Source of the DNA: Fistularia commersonii
Lineage: Eukaryota; Chordata; Actinopteri; Syngnathiformes; Fistulariidae
Assembly: GCA_037954325.1 (NCBI GenBank)
Contig: JBBMNZ010000095.1
Span: 58,501 to 122,500 of the forward strand
Length of the DNA: 64,000 bases
Reading direction: 5' to 3'
The notes below the pieces were generated by a model. The model searched no databases and was not told the origin of the DNA. It saw only the letters and a program-made list of their open reading frames with translations. Every line of letters starts with the position of its first letter. The first letter of the stretch is position 1. The position numbers and the translations under genes are program-made. Positions 43,330 to 55,600 of the stretch are shown here, piece by piece.

Positions 43330-44363
43330 CTTGGAAATGGGCAGCCCCGTATCTGACCGTGTGACACAGCCAAGCAGTGCAGACAATGTGAGACGATCAA
43401 CTAGAACCAAAAAGAAGCCCAGTTACTTTAATGGTTATGTGACTAGTGCTATTGACGATGACCAAGTGTTCACTAACATTGACTACTGTTATAGACTGGC
43501 GTGTGGTGTCCCACAGACATTTAAAGAGGCAAGGAGTTCACTCAATGCTGACAAGTGGATGAAATCTATGGACGACGAGATGGAGTCATTGAGAGAGAAC
43601 AACACTTTGACCCTAACACAGCTACCCCAAGGCAAGTGTGCAGTGGGGGTGGGGGGGTGGGTGTATGCGCTAAAAAGAAATGAAGTTGGCACAAACAAAT
43701 ATAAAGCTCGTTATTTTGCTAAGGGCTACAGTCAAAAGTATGGCACGGATTTTGAGGAAACATTTTCTCCAACAGCAAATATGACAAGTGTGAGGGTGTT
43801 CATGCAGAAATCAGTTCAGGAAAATTTGGCAGGTCGTCATTGGAATCTGATGCTCCATTCTTACTTGATTGACAACGACTTTATTCAGAATGAAGCAGAT
43901 CATTGTGTCTATGTCAAAGAAAACCAAAATGACAAAGTCATCATCATAATATGGGTAGATGATTTAATCATAGCTGCGAGTGATGAGGAAGTAATGAAAG
44001 AGGTGAAAATCATGCTTACAGCTAGATTTAAAATGAAGGACTTGGGCAAAGTGATCAAAATCAATACCCAGAAAATATGTCAGTCAGAAGAGTGTGTTAA
44101 GATGTCACAAAGAAAATATGTGGAAAGGTAGTCCTACAGTATTGTCCAACACAAGAGATGCCGGCACATGTTATGACAAATCCTGCATCGCACTTTAAGT
44201 TGTTGAATTTTTCAAAGTTGTTGTTTGGGTCATGAGTATTTTATTTTGATGTAAATGGGCAAAGATACCAATAATATGAGAGCAAGTGGGGCGTTGTCAA
44301 CTGAGAAATATGCTCTCAATTATTTTCCGTGTTATTTCGAAGGGCCAGTCTCAGCTTCCGGTC
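43330..44363 (+). pseudogene. Copia B fragment with LTR start; internal 50-codon deletion
   Basis: The 269-codon frame (43,322-44,131) is open but lacks the DVKTAYLHA motif (QENL joined to AGRHW) and RNase H. The purine tract and LTR start (44,295-44,363) follow. The translated frame is identical to that of 47,823-48,632 on the other strand. Confidence 0.85.
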
Positions 44364-44836
44364 AACAGGACCCCGCAGACCGGCCAAGGTGCACCTTCTT
44401 CGGACACGGATCCCCGTGACGTCGGCGTGAAGCTCCGGGAGCACCAGACATGCACTTATGAATAAGCGGAGGAGTCAACTCCATAAGTCCTCCACTCAGG
44501 GCCTCGGTGTCACTGAATCGAGCAATTTGGTTTTTAATGTTTAAAAATCGGCTTAACATTGAGGTCGAAAACACAGCGGTATCGTTAAAATACAGTAACA
44601 GGGTGATAACATCCATGTAAGAAGTGGAGGGGGATTTATTGCACTCACGGCCCCACTCGTTTATTCCTCTCATACACAGCGGCCAGATCACCTGCTGGAG
44701 CTCCAAGCGCTGTGCACAGTCGGATGCCGCCATCTAGCGGACATAAAATGTAAGGAAGCGGAGGGAGAAAGCCATCCGGTGTTCCCCGAGTAGCGGCGAC
44801 GAACGAGTTTAGAGCCGTGGAGAAGGTTTGCTTCCC
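44364..44836 (-). repeat. BRM block, copy 6
   Basis: 123-codon frame at 44,733-44,362 and CTCF-like motif at 44,727-44,740. Mirror image of the block at 47,105. Confidence 0.65.
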
Positions 44837-44850
44837 CCCCAACCTCTCTT

Positions 44851-44885
<35 letters not shown>

Positions 44886-45065
44886 CTTCTTCTTCTTCTT
44901 CTTCTTCTTCTTCTTCTTCTTCTTCTTCTTCTTCTTCTTCCCCTTCTTCTTCTTCTTCTTCTTCTTCTTCTTCTTCTTCTTCTTCTTCTTCTTCTTCTTC
45001 TTCTTCTCCTTCTTCTTCTTCTTCTTCTTCTTCTTCTTCTTCTTCTTCTTCTTCTTCTTCTTCTT
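44837..45065. repeat. (TTC)n tract
   Basis: About 69 units with CCC near 44,941 and CTCC near 45,007. It is the tail of the following minus-strand RTE. Confidence 0.95.
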
Positions 45066-47104
45066 TTGTCTTTTCCCGTCAGGTGTGGCCACAGCGAGTC
45101 AACTTTCTCCATCTAACCCTATTCTCCGTCTCCTCCTCTCTCACACCAACTACCTTCATATCCTCTCTCACCACGTCCATAAATCCTCTCTTTGGTCTTC
45201 CTCGAGACCTCTTGCCTTGCAGCTCCAATTCCAGCATCCGTCTACCAATATATTCTCTATCCCTCCTCTGTACATGACCGAACCATCTCAGTCTGGCTTC
45301 TCTGACCTTCTCTCCAAAACATCGAACATGTGCTGTTCCTCTGATACTCATTCCTGATCCTATCAATCCTGGTCACTCCGTAAGAGAACCTCAACATCTT
45401 CATCTCTGCAACCTCTAGTTCTGTCTGCTGTCTTTTGGTCATTGGAACAGTTTCTAGTCCATACATCATCGCTGGTCTCACCACTGTCTTGTACACCTTT
45501 CCTTTTATTCTGGCCGATAGTCTTCTATCACATAGTACCCCTGACACTTTTCTCCAGCCATTCCAACCTGCTTGGACCCGTCTCTTCACCTCTTTTACGC
45601 ACTCTCCGTTGCTCTGGACTGTTGACCCTAAGTACCTGAAATCCTCCAGCTTCTTGATCTCCACTCCCTGTAGCCTCACCGCTCCACCCGAGTTCCTCTC
45701 GTTCACACACATATATTCTGTCTTGCTGTGACTAACTTTCATTCCACTCCTTTCCAGAGCATACCTCCACCTCTCTAGATTTTCCTCTACCTGTTGTCTG
45801 CTCTCACTACAGATCACAATGTCATCCGCAAACATCATGGTCCATGGGGATTCCTGTCTAACCTCATCTGTCAGCCTACCCATCACCATTGCGAACAAGA
45901 AGGGGCTCAGAGCTGATCCCTGATGGAGTCCCACCTCCACCTTGAACTTCTCGGTTACCCCTACAGCACACCGTACCAGTGTCTCACAGCTGGCATGCAT
46001 GTCCTGCACCAGTCTAACATACTTCTCTGCCACTCCAGACTTCCTCATACAATACCAGAGCTCCTCTCTTGGCACCCTGTCATATGCTTTTTCTAGGTCT
46101 ACGAAAACGCAATGCAGCTCCCTCTGGCCTTCTCTGTACTTTTCTATTAGCATTCTCAACGCAAATACTGCATCTGTAGTACTCTTCCTAGGCATGAAGC
46201 CATACTGCTGTTCACAAATGCTGACTTCTGCTCTCAGTCTAGTTTCCACTACTCTTTCCCATAACTTCATTGTATGGCTCATCAACTTTATCCCTCTGTA
46301 GTTGCCACAATTCTGCACATCCCCTTTATTCTTAAAAATAGGCACCATCACACTTTGTCTCCATTCTTCAGGCATCTTCTCACTCTCTAAGATCCTGTTG
46401 AATAATCTAGTCAGAAAATCTACCGCTGCCTCTCCTAGACACTTCCACACCTCCACAGGTATATCATCAGGACCAACTGCTTTTCCACTCTTCATCCTCT
46501 TCAATGCCTTCCTCACTTCACTTTTACTCATTTTTGCTACTTTGTGGTCTACAATAATCACCTCTTCTACCCTTGCCTCTCTTTCATTTTCCACATTCAT
46601 CAGCTCTTCAAAGTACTCTTTCCATCTTCCTGTCACTCTTCTAGCATCTGTCAATACATTTCCCTGTCTGTCCTTTATCACCCGGACCTGCTGTACATCC
46701 TTTCCATCTTTATCTCTCTGTTTCGCCAACTTGTATAGATCACTTTCAGCCTCCTTACTATCCAACCGAGCATACAAGTCATCATAAGCCCTTTGTTTTG
46801 CCTTTGCTACCTCTATCTTTACCTTTCGCCACATCTCCCTGAACTCCTGTCTGTTCTCTTCAGTCCTCTCAGTATCCCACTTCTTCTTCGCTAACCATTT
46901 TCTCTGTATACACTCCTGCACTTCCTCATTCCACCACCAAGTCTCCTTATCTACTTTCCTTCCAGATGACACACCAAGTACTCTTCTACCTGTCTCCCTG
47001 ATCACACTAGCTGTTGTTGTCCAATCATCTGGAAGCTCTCCCTGACCACCCAGACCCTTTCTCAACTCCTCCCTGAAAACCATGCAACACTCTGCTGCAA
47101 TAAT
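45066..47104 (-). pseudogene. RTE-clade LINE, longest copy, RT open
   Basis: The frame 47,125-45,257 (622 codons) starts in a copia A remnant (WVDDLIIAA). It then runs through the endonuclease-RT linker and RT: KAVGPDDIPVEVW ~214-226, FVDLEKAYD ~341-349, QGSALSP ~402-408, FADD ~432-435. It leaves frame at RNE by a 2-bp loss (GAGTATCAG), after which LRWFGHVQRRD and RGRPKR lie in another frame. The N-terminal endonuclease is missing, so independent movement is unlikely although RT itself is uninterrupted. Confidence 0.88.
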
Positions 47105-47589
47105 TAAATCATCTACCCAAAGCAAATCTTCTCCACGGCTCTAAACTCGTTCGTCGCCGCTACTCGGGGAACAGCGGATGGCTTTCTCCCTCCGCTTCCT
47201 TACATTTTATGTCCGCTAGATGGCGGCATCCGACTGTGCACAGCGCTTGGAGCTCCAGCAGGTGATCTGGCCGCTGTGTATGAGAGGAATAAACGAGTGG
47301 GGCCGTGAGTGCAATAAATCCCCCTCCACTTCTTACATGGATGTTATCACCCTGTTACTGTATTTTAACGATACCGCTGTGTTTTCCACCTCAATGTTAA
47401 GCCGATTTTTAAACATTAAAAACCAAATTGCTCGATTCAGTGACACCGAGGCCCTGAGTGGAGGACTTATGGAGTTGACTCCTTCGCTTATTCATATGTG
47501 CATGTCTGGTGCTCCCGGAGCTTCACGCCGACGTCACGGGGATCCGTGTCCGAAGAAGGTGCACCTTGGCCGGTCTGCGGGGTCCTGTT
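47105..47589 (+). repeat. BRM block, copy 7
   Basis: Starts AAATCTTCTCCACGG next to the copia A target remnant. The 123-codon frame at 47,220-47,591 is intact and the CTCF-like motif is at 47,213-47,226. Confidence 0.65.
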
Positions 47590-48622
47590 GACCGGAAGCT
47601 GAGGCTGGCCCTTCGAAATAACACGGAAAATAATTGAGAGCATATTTCTCAGTTGACAACGCCCCCACTTGCTCTCATATTATTGGTATCTTTGCCCATT
47701 TACATCAAAATAAAATACTCATGACCCAAACAACAACTTTGAAAAATTCAACAACTTAAACTGCGATGCAGGCTTTGTCATAACATCTGCCGGCATCTCT
47801 TGTGTTGGACAATACTGTAGGGCTACCTTTCCACATATTTTCTTTGTGACATCTTAACACACTCTTCTGACTGACATATTTTCTGGGTATTGATTTTGAT
47901 CACTTTGCCCAAGTCCTTCATTTTAAATCTAGCTGTAAGCATGATTTTCACCTCTTTCATTACTTCCTCATCACTCGCAGCTATGATTAAATCATCTACC
48001 CATATTATGATGATGACTTTGTCATTTTGGTTTTCTTTGACATAGACACAATGATCTGCTTCATTCTGAATAAAGTCGTTGTCAATCAAGTAAGAATGGA
48101 GCATCAGATTCCAATGACGACCTGCCAAATTTTCCTGAACTGATTTCTGCATGAACACCCTCACACTTGTCATATTTGCTGTTGGAGAAAATGTTTCCTC
48201 AAAATCCGTGCCATACTTTTGACTGTAGCCCTTAGCAAAATAACGAGCTTTATATTTGTTTGTGCCAACTTCATTTCTTTTTAGCGCATACACCCACCCC
48301 CCCACCCCCACTGCACACTTGCCTTGGGGTAGCTGTGTTAGGGTCAAAGTGTTGTTCTCTCTCAATGACTCCATCTCGTCGTCCATAGATTTCATCCACT
48401 TGTCAGCATTGAGTGAACTCCTTGCCTCTTTAAATGTCTGTGGGACACCACACGCCAGTCTATAACAGTAGTCAATGTTAGTGAACACTTGGTCATCGTC
48501 AATAGCACTAGTCACATAACCATTAAAGTAACTGGGCTTCTTTTTGGTTCTAGTTGATCGTCTCACATTGTCTGCACTGCTTGGCTGTGTCACACGGTCA
48601 GATACGGGGCTGCCCATTTCCA
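47590..48622 (-). pseudogene. Copia B fragment with LTR start; internal 50-codon deletion
   Basis: Reverse partner of 43,330-44,363, with an identical 269-codon frame (48,632-47,823). LTR start at 47,658-47,590. Lacks the first RT aspartate motif and RNase H. Confidence 0.85.
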
Positions 48623-48755
48623 AGATGTACAAAGGTGTACAAGACAGTGGTGAGACCAGCGATGATGTATGGACTAGAAACTGTAGAAGAAGAAGAAGAA
48701 GAAGAAGAAGAAGAAGAAGAAGAAGAAGAAGAAGAAGAAGAAGAAGAAGAAGAAG

Positions 48756-48785
<30 letters not shown>
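48623..48785. repeat. RTE stub and (GAA)n tract
   Basis: AAGATGTACAAAGGTGTACA and the 57-bp RTE stub, then about 34 GAA units (48,684-48,785). Same structure as 27,271-27,455 with fewer units. Confidence 0.9.
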
Positions 48786-48786
<1 letters not shown>

Positions 48787-49278
48787 TAGAAAGAGAGGGT
48801 GGGGGGGAAGCAAACCTTCTCCACGGCTCTAAACTCGTTCGTCGCCGCTACTCGGGGAACAGCGGATGGCTTTCTCCCTCCGCTTCCTTACATTTTATGT
48901 CCGCTAGATGGCGGCATCCGACTGTGCACAGCGCTTGGAGCTCCAGCAGGTGATCTGGCTGCTGTGTATGAGAGGAATAAACGAGTGGGGCCGTGAGTGC
49001 AATAAATCCCCCTCCACTTCTTACATGGATGTTATCACCCTGTTACTGTATTTTAACGATACCGCTGTTTTTTCGACCTCAATGTTAAGCCGATTTTTAA
49101 ACATTAAAAAACCAGATTGCTCGATTCAGTGACACCGAGGCCGTGAGTGGAGGACTTATGGAATCGACTCCTCCGCTTATTCATATGTGCATGTCTGGTG
49201 CTCCCGGAGCTTCACGCCGACGTCACAGGGATCCGTGTCCGAAGAAGGTGCACCTTGGCCGGTCTGCGGGGTCCTGTT
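48786..49278 (+). repeat. BRM block, copy 8 (frameshifted)
   Basis: The frame at 48,908 is cut after 74 codons by an A-run change near 49,107, like copy 3, but the CTCF-like motif (48,901-48,914) is intact. Confidence 0.65.
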
Positions 49279-50286
49279 GACTGGAAGCTGAGACTGGCCC
49301 TTGGAAATAAAACGGAAAATAATTGAGAGCATATTTCTCAGTTAACAACGCCCCCACTTGCTCTCATATTATTGGTATCTTTGCCCATTTACATCAAAAT
49401 AAAATACTCATGACCCAAACAACAACTTTGAAAAATTCAACAACTTAAACTGTGATGCAGGCTTTGTCATAACATGTGCCGGCATCTCTTGTGTTGGACA
49501 ATACTGTAGGGCTACCTTTCCACATATTTTCTTTGTGACATCTTAACACACTCTTCTGACTGACATATTTTCTGGGTATTGATTTTGATCACTTTGCCCA
49601 TGTCCTTCATTTTAAATCTAGCTGTAAGCATGATTTTCACCTCTTTCATTAATTCCTCATCACTCGCAGCTATGATTAAATCATATACCCATATTATGAT
49701 GATGACCTTGTCATTTTGGTTTTCTTTGACATAAACACAATGATCTGCTTCATTCTGAATAAAGTCATTGTCAATCAAGTAAGAATGGAGCATCAGATCC
49801 CAATGACGACCGGCTTGTTCAGGGACGTATAGTGACTTTTTAAGTTTACACACCAGCTTCTGTTTTTTATTTGTCACTTCATACCCTTCTGGTTGTTCTA
49901 CACAGAGCTCACAATCTATGGGTGCATGAAGATAGGCTGTCTTTACATCCATTTGGTGTAAGAACAAATTTTCCGGAACTGATTTCTGCATAAACACCCT
50001 CACACTTGTCATATTTGCTGTTGGAGAAAATGTTTCCTCGAAATCCGTGCCATACTTTTGACTGTAGCCCTTAGCAACATAACGAGCTTTATATTTGTTT
50101 GTGCCATCTTCATTTCTTTTTAGCGCATACGCCCCCCACCCCCCACCCCCACCCCCACTGCACACTTGCCTTGGGGTAGCTGTGTTAGGGTAAAAGTGTT
50201 CTTCTCTCTCAATGACTCCATCTCTTCGTCCATAGATTTCATCCACTTGTCAGCATTGAGGGAACTCCTTGCCTCTTTAAATGTCT
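49279..50286 (-). pseudogene. Copia B fragment with LTR start; catalytic Asp mutated
   Basis: The frame 50,246-49,512 matches the 30.4-31.2 kb copy. It reads WVYDLIIAAS instead of WVDDLIIAAS (codon change near 49,684), which removes one of the two active-site aspartates. RNase H is deleted as elsewhere. The left end resembles the 27.9-kb copy and the rest the 30.3-kb copy, marking a recombination between about 49,400 and 49,453. Confidence 0.87.
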
Positions 50287-50291
50287 AACTG

Positions 50292-50383
<92 letters not shown>

Positions 50384-50386
50384 TAT
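50287..50386. repeat. (ATC)n tract
   Basis: About 33 units with one TTA near 50,382; the longest version of the copia B linker repeat. Confidence 0.95.
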
Positions 50387-50650
50387 CATCATCATCCTGG
50401 TCTGAGCTCATCTCTGTCTGGGTTTGTTGCTCTGGAGATGGGTTCGACACAAATCTTAGCAGTCTGTTTTAGTACTCTTTCACTATTTGGATAATATACA
50501 AAATAAGCTGGACTATTTTTGTCATATCCAATGAAAACTCCCTTCTCACCTCTTGAGTCAAGTTTCTTTTTGTTGTGCTTGTATGCATAGCACACAGCAC
50601 CAAACTTTTGCATTTGTGACACATTTGGTTTCTTTCCCGTCGAGCCGAAA
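50387..50650 (-). pseudogene. Copia B integrase C-terminal fragment
   Basis: Same content as 31,276-31,528 (GKKPNVSQMQKFGAVCYAYK, GVFIGYDKNSPAYFVY). Ends at a C-run. Confidence 0.85.
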
Positions 50651-50999
50651 CGCCCCCCCCCCCCCCACCACCACCACCACACACACATTAGCTCCTCCAT
50701 TCATTCACATGTACACGCCGGCTGCTCCGGGAGCTCCACGCCGACGTTTCGGTGATCGATGTCCACAGAAGGTGCACCATTGCCGGCCTGCGGTATCCTG
50801 TAGACCCCCCCCCTCCATACACACATGCAATACGCCTTGAAACGCATCGCTTGCACCGACGCGGGGAATCCTTTACCCTACTTCCACAGCAACGGCGAGA
50901 ATCACATTGCGTCGGCCGCCGTGAGGAAGAGGGGGGGGGGGGGGGGGGCATTAAGGGGGGGAGAGAGAGAGACATGGAGATTTTCTCAGCCTCTCATTC
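50651..50999 (-). repeat. Module 3 block, reversed
   Basis: Duplicate of 31,529-31,899 with a shorter C-run (about 14) and a longer G-run near 50,931-50,948. Confidence 0.75.
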
Positions 51000-51126
51000 T
51001 TTTTTTTTTTTTTTTAATTGAACATAAATAGTACACACAAATATACAAATGTACAAATAAACATGGCAAGGTAGAACTGAATGTCAATGAAACAACCAGG
51101 CATGAGGAAGCAAAGGACATAAGGAC
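51000..51126 (-). other. L1-like 3' UTR and poly(T), cut by copia A
   Basis: Duplicate of 31,900-32,025. AGGAC at 51,122-51,126 precedes the LTR. Confidence 0.8.
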
Positions 51127-51482
51127 TGTTGAGATAGGTGATCTCATTAGTTTTATTTGAGTTTACATTCTAGTATACATATGTTTTATTTGTATCTACT
51201 CTCAGGAAATGTATGGCACTTTATGACAAGGTTTGGGACTTGTTTTAGTTTTTCGCGACTGTTCAGCTAACTTGACGTTAACTTCTACGTCAGTGTTCTT
51301 TTTTTGGTATAGCGGTGCTGGCGGGAATTTTTCCCTCACTCTGTACTGTACATGTCCCATGGCTAACCGATGTTGATTCCCGGAGCTGTGAAGAAGAAAA
51401 TAAAAGACGATTCAAACAAGGCAAACTTGTGAATTCCTTCCGAAACATGGAAAACGAAGAAGCTGCAAACTTAAACGCAACA
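51127..51482 (+). repeat. Copia A 5' LTR, copy 2
   Basis: 356 bp, TGTTGAG to CAACA, matching 32,026-32,381. Confidence 0.93.
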
Positions 51483-52847
51483 GGTTATGGGCCCAGGCAA
51501 CGAACAAAAGGAGGAAGATGGCAACGTTTGGTTTTCGATGGAGACGAAAACAACTACGAGCTTTGGGAAGTAAAGTTTCTGGGACACATGCGACTCGAAG
51601 GTTTGAAAGAGACAATACTTTCAACTGTTGAGCCCGACCCAGATAAAAATGCAGAATGCTACGCTGAGCTTATCCAGTTCCTCGATGATAAAAGTCTATC
51701 ATTGGTAATGAGGGAAGCCGCAGATGACGGTCGAAAAGCTTTGAAAATATTACGGGATCATTACGCCAGCCAGGGTAAGCCCAGAATTATTTCCCTGTAC
51801 AGCGAACTATGCTCACTCAAGAAGGAACCCGACGAAACAATAACAGATTACATTATCAGAGCAGAAAAGGCAGTCACCGCTCTGAGAAACACAAAACAGG
51901 TGATAAGTGATGAGCTGATGATCGCTATGGTTATGAAAGGGCTTCCAGAACCGTACAAGCCCTTCGTCATTCACGTAACTCAGAGCAGTGAAGAAATGAC
52001 GTTTATTCAGTTCAAGAGTAAACTAAGAAGTTATGAAGAGACTGAAAAGTTTGACAGCAAAACCAAATCAGACAATGTAATGAAAGTGGACATGTCAACG
52101 GTGATCTGCTATGGATGTGGAAACCGTGGCCATATGGCAAAAGCTTGTCACCAAAAATCAGGGCCAAAATGGTGCAGCTATCACAGAAGCACAACCCACA
52201 CCGATGAGACATGCAGAAGAAAATCCAAGCCCAAAGAAGACTCGGTCAAACAAAACACAGACATCCAAGACAAAGATAAGGAAGATGAGCAAACTTTTGT
52301 ATTCAAGGTCAGTCAAAAAGTCCCTCCGGAAAATATCAGAAAAAATGGACTGATGGTAGACTGTGGCGCTACATCACACATCATAACACAAGAAGACAAA
52401 TTCATAAGATTTGATGAGTTTTTCAACCCAAACAAACATTACATGGAGCTAGCAGACGGGACCAGAAGAAACAAAGTGGCACTAAAAAGAGGTGATGCAG
52501 AAGTGTTACTCCAGGACATTGAAGGAAAACCTGTCCTGGTAACCTTAAGGGGAGCCTTATTCATCCCATCATATCCTCAGGACTTCATATCGGTGAAGGC
52601 AGCCACAGCTGATGGAGCCAGCGTGATATTCAAAGAAGGAGAGAACAGACTCATAACCAAAGAAGGAAAAATTTTCAGCATTGAGGAATGTGACAGACTC
52701 TACTACATAAGAACGGTAAATTATCAACAACTTTATGATGATACAGTAAATGACATGATGTCCAGAGATAGAGTAAACTTAACTTGTGATGTCAAAACAT
52801 GGCATGAGATTATGGGACACTGCAATGTAAAAGATGTATTAAAATGA
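51447..52847 (+). pseudogene. Copia A gag-protease, copy 2
   Basis: Start chosen at the LTR ATG 51,447 (the frame is open from 51,315). Gag FDGDENNYELWEVK, CYGCGNRGHMAKAC, protease VDCGATSH and the first half of the integrase zinc finger are present. The TGA at 52,845-52,847 is followed by CCAAAC rather than ACAAAC of copy 1. Gag and protease themselves are undamaged. Confidence 0.88.
51483..51496 (+). promoter_or_regulatory. Primer binding site of copia A, copy 2
   Basis: GGTTATGGGCCCAG directly after the LTR. Confidence 0.85.
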
Positions 52848-55568
52848 CCAAACTTAGTCGAGGGTATGAAGATTACAGGTCAGACCAAGGTAGACTGTAA
52901 CGTAGACTGTAACGTATGCACGGAGGGAAAATTCACAAATAGCAGAAACAGGCAAGCTGATGCAAAAGCTGATGCACCCCTAAAAATGGTACACACTGAC
53001 TTATCAGGCCCGATTGAACCAGCTGGTCAAGAAGGGCATAAGTATGTCATTTCATTCACAGATGATTATTCAGGGGCAGTATTTGTATATTTTCTCAAAT
53101 ACAAGAGTGAAGCTACATTAGCAACAGAGAAGTTCCTTGCTGACAGCGCAGCGTATGGTCGTGTCAAATGTATCAGGTCAGACAACGGGACTGAATACAC
53201 AGGAAATGCTTTTCAATCTCTTCTAAGGGAGAAAGGCATAAGACATGAAACATCATCCCCATACTCTCCCCATCAAAATGGGACAGCAGAAAGACAATGG
53301 AGGACCCTTTTTGAAATGGCAAGGTGTATGCTAATAGCAAAAGGATTACCAAAGGTTTTGTGGCCTTATGCTGTCCAGACCGCTGCCCATATTCGAAATA
53401 GATGTTACAATGACAGACACAAAAATACCCCATACTTCATGTTAACAGGGAGAAAGCCAAATCTTTCAAAAATGTGGATATTCGGAACTGAGTGTTACGC
53501 ATACAAACATGACACTAAGAAATTGGATCCCAGATGTGAAAGAGGAATATTTGTGGGATACAGTAAGAAAAGCCCTTCATACCTGGTCTATAATCCACTT
53601 ACAGAAAAAGTGTCAAAACAGAGACTGGTGAAATTGATCAAAAAGGGAAGAATTGAACAACAAACACAAACTGATGATTATGAGACAGAAATCCAGGGAT
53701 ATGAAGACACAGAATCTACAGATGAAACCAGTATAGATGTGTCACAAAGTGAAAATAAAACAGACAACCATATACAAAATGAGGATGAGAGTACTAATGC
53801 AGATGTGTCACATGACGAAGAAACAGCAGAAAATGTCCAAAATGAAAAAGAGACGAGGTCAGACATAAAACCCAGATATAATCAAACCAGTCGCTATCCT
53901 AGACGAAAAAGGGTCGTTCCAAGGTATTTAGAGGATGATCAGACAGACTATATTAACAATGATAAAAATCATACAACTATTGATTACTGTTACAGGACTG
54001 TGTGCGGAGTCCCACAGAATTATAGTGAAGCACTGAAGTCACCACTGGCACCCGGGTGGAATTGTGCCATGAGGGAAGAGATTGACTCGCTTAAACAGAA
54101 TGACACATTTGAACTGACAACTTTACCTGAAGGGAGAAAAGTAATTGGAGGAAAATGGGTATTTGCCCTTAAAGAAAATGCTGAAGGAGGACAAATATTT
54201 AAGGCCAGATATGTAGCTAAGGGTTACAATCAAACAGAAGGCATAGACTACTATGAAACTTTTGCACCGACAGCTAACATTACATCAGTGCGGGCACTAA
54301 TGCAGATAGCTGTACAAAATAACCTCATTGTCCATCAAATGGATGTTAAGACGGCATATTTACATGCTCCTATACATGAGGAGATTTTCTTGGAACAACC
54401 AGAAGGGTTTGAAATGATGTCAGAAACAGGAGAGAAACTAGTGTATAGATTAAAGAAATCTCTTTATGGCCTGAAACAATCAGGAAGAAACTGGTATGAA
54501 CTCCTTAATGACCATTTAGAACAGGACAACTTTGTGAGAAATCTCTCTGACCACTGTGTGTACAGAAAACAGACGGAAAATGGTGACACAATCATTGTAA
54601 TAATTTGGGTAGATGATTTAATTATTGCCGCAAGCAGCAATGATGCACTCAGCACATTTAAACAGAACATGAAATTCAAGTTCAACATGAAAGACCTGGG
54701 GAAACTATCATATTTTTTGGGCATACAATTTGAACAAAAGGGGGATGAAATCAAAATGAACCAGACAAAGTACATCCTAAAAATGCTAGAGAGATTTGGA
54801 ATGTCAGAATGTAAAGCAAGATCTACTCCAAGTGAGCAAAAATTAGAGGGCATCCCTGTAGCTGATGAAAATGAGCAAAGTGAACCTGTCGACCCCAAAG
54901 AATATCGTGAGATTGTAGGCAGTCTTATTTATGCCATGACTTGCACCAGACCTGATATCAGCTGGATAGTGAGCAAACTATCACAGAATCTGGCAATGCC
55001 AAAAGTAGAAAACTTAGTAGCTGCAAAACATGTTCTGAGGTATTTGAAGGGGACAGCTGATTATGAACTAAGTTTCAAGACAAATAAGGAGGATTTGAAC
55101 CTGATAGCTTACAGTGATTCAGACTGGGCATCATCTGTAGAAGACAGACGTAGCACTACAGGCTACTGTTTCAGTTTAACAAAACAAGGCCCAGCCATTG
55201 CATGGAAGTCAAGGAAACAGCCCACAGTGGCCCTGTCAACATGTGAGGCTGAATACATCGGCCGAGCCACCACCGCACAAGAAAACATGTACCTGTCTCA
55301 ACTGTTAAACGGTATGGACAACAAAATGTACAGTTGCACAACAATCTACGGAGACAATCAGGGGGCCATCGCACTGAGTAAGAATCCTGTAAACAGACAA
55401 AGGTCAAAACACATTGATGTAAAATATCATTTCATTCGTGAAGCACTCAGTGAGGGTTAAATAAATCTTATCTATTGTCCATCAGAGGACATGTTGGCAG
55501 ACATCTCGACAAAACTCATGACAAAGGTAAAAATAGAAAAATTCAAAAAGTGGTTCTTTGGAAATTAA
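52848..55568 (+). pseudogene. Copia A integrase, RT and RNase H, copy 2
   Basis: Numbering from Met at 52,866: zinc-finger CX2C ~15-18, integrase Asp45, Asp106, Glu142 (35-residue spacing), GKP-type C-terminus ~195-250. The acidic linker is at ~265-325. RT begins at ~385, with DVKTAYLHA ~493 and WVDD ~581-584. RNase H residues are Asp751, Glu794 and Asp830. Open for 864 codons to the TAA at 55,458-55,460; 36 further codons of the C-terminus follow. WVDD in place of the commoner YVDD is shared with copia B, linking the two families. Confidence 0.9.
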
Positions 55569-55600
55569 AATGTCCAAAGTTTTTTTTTGGATGTTGAGAT

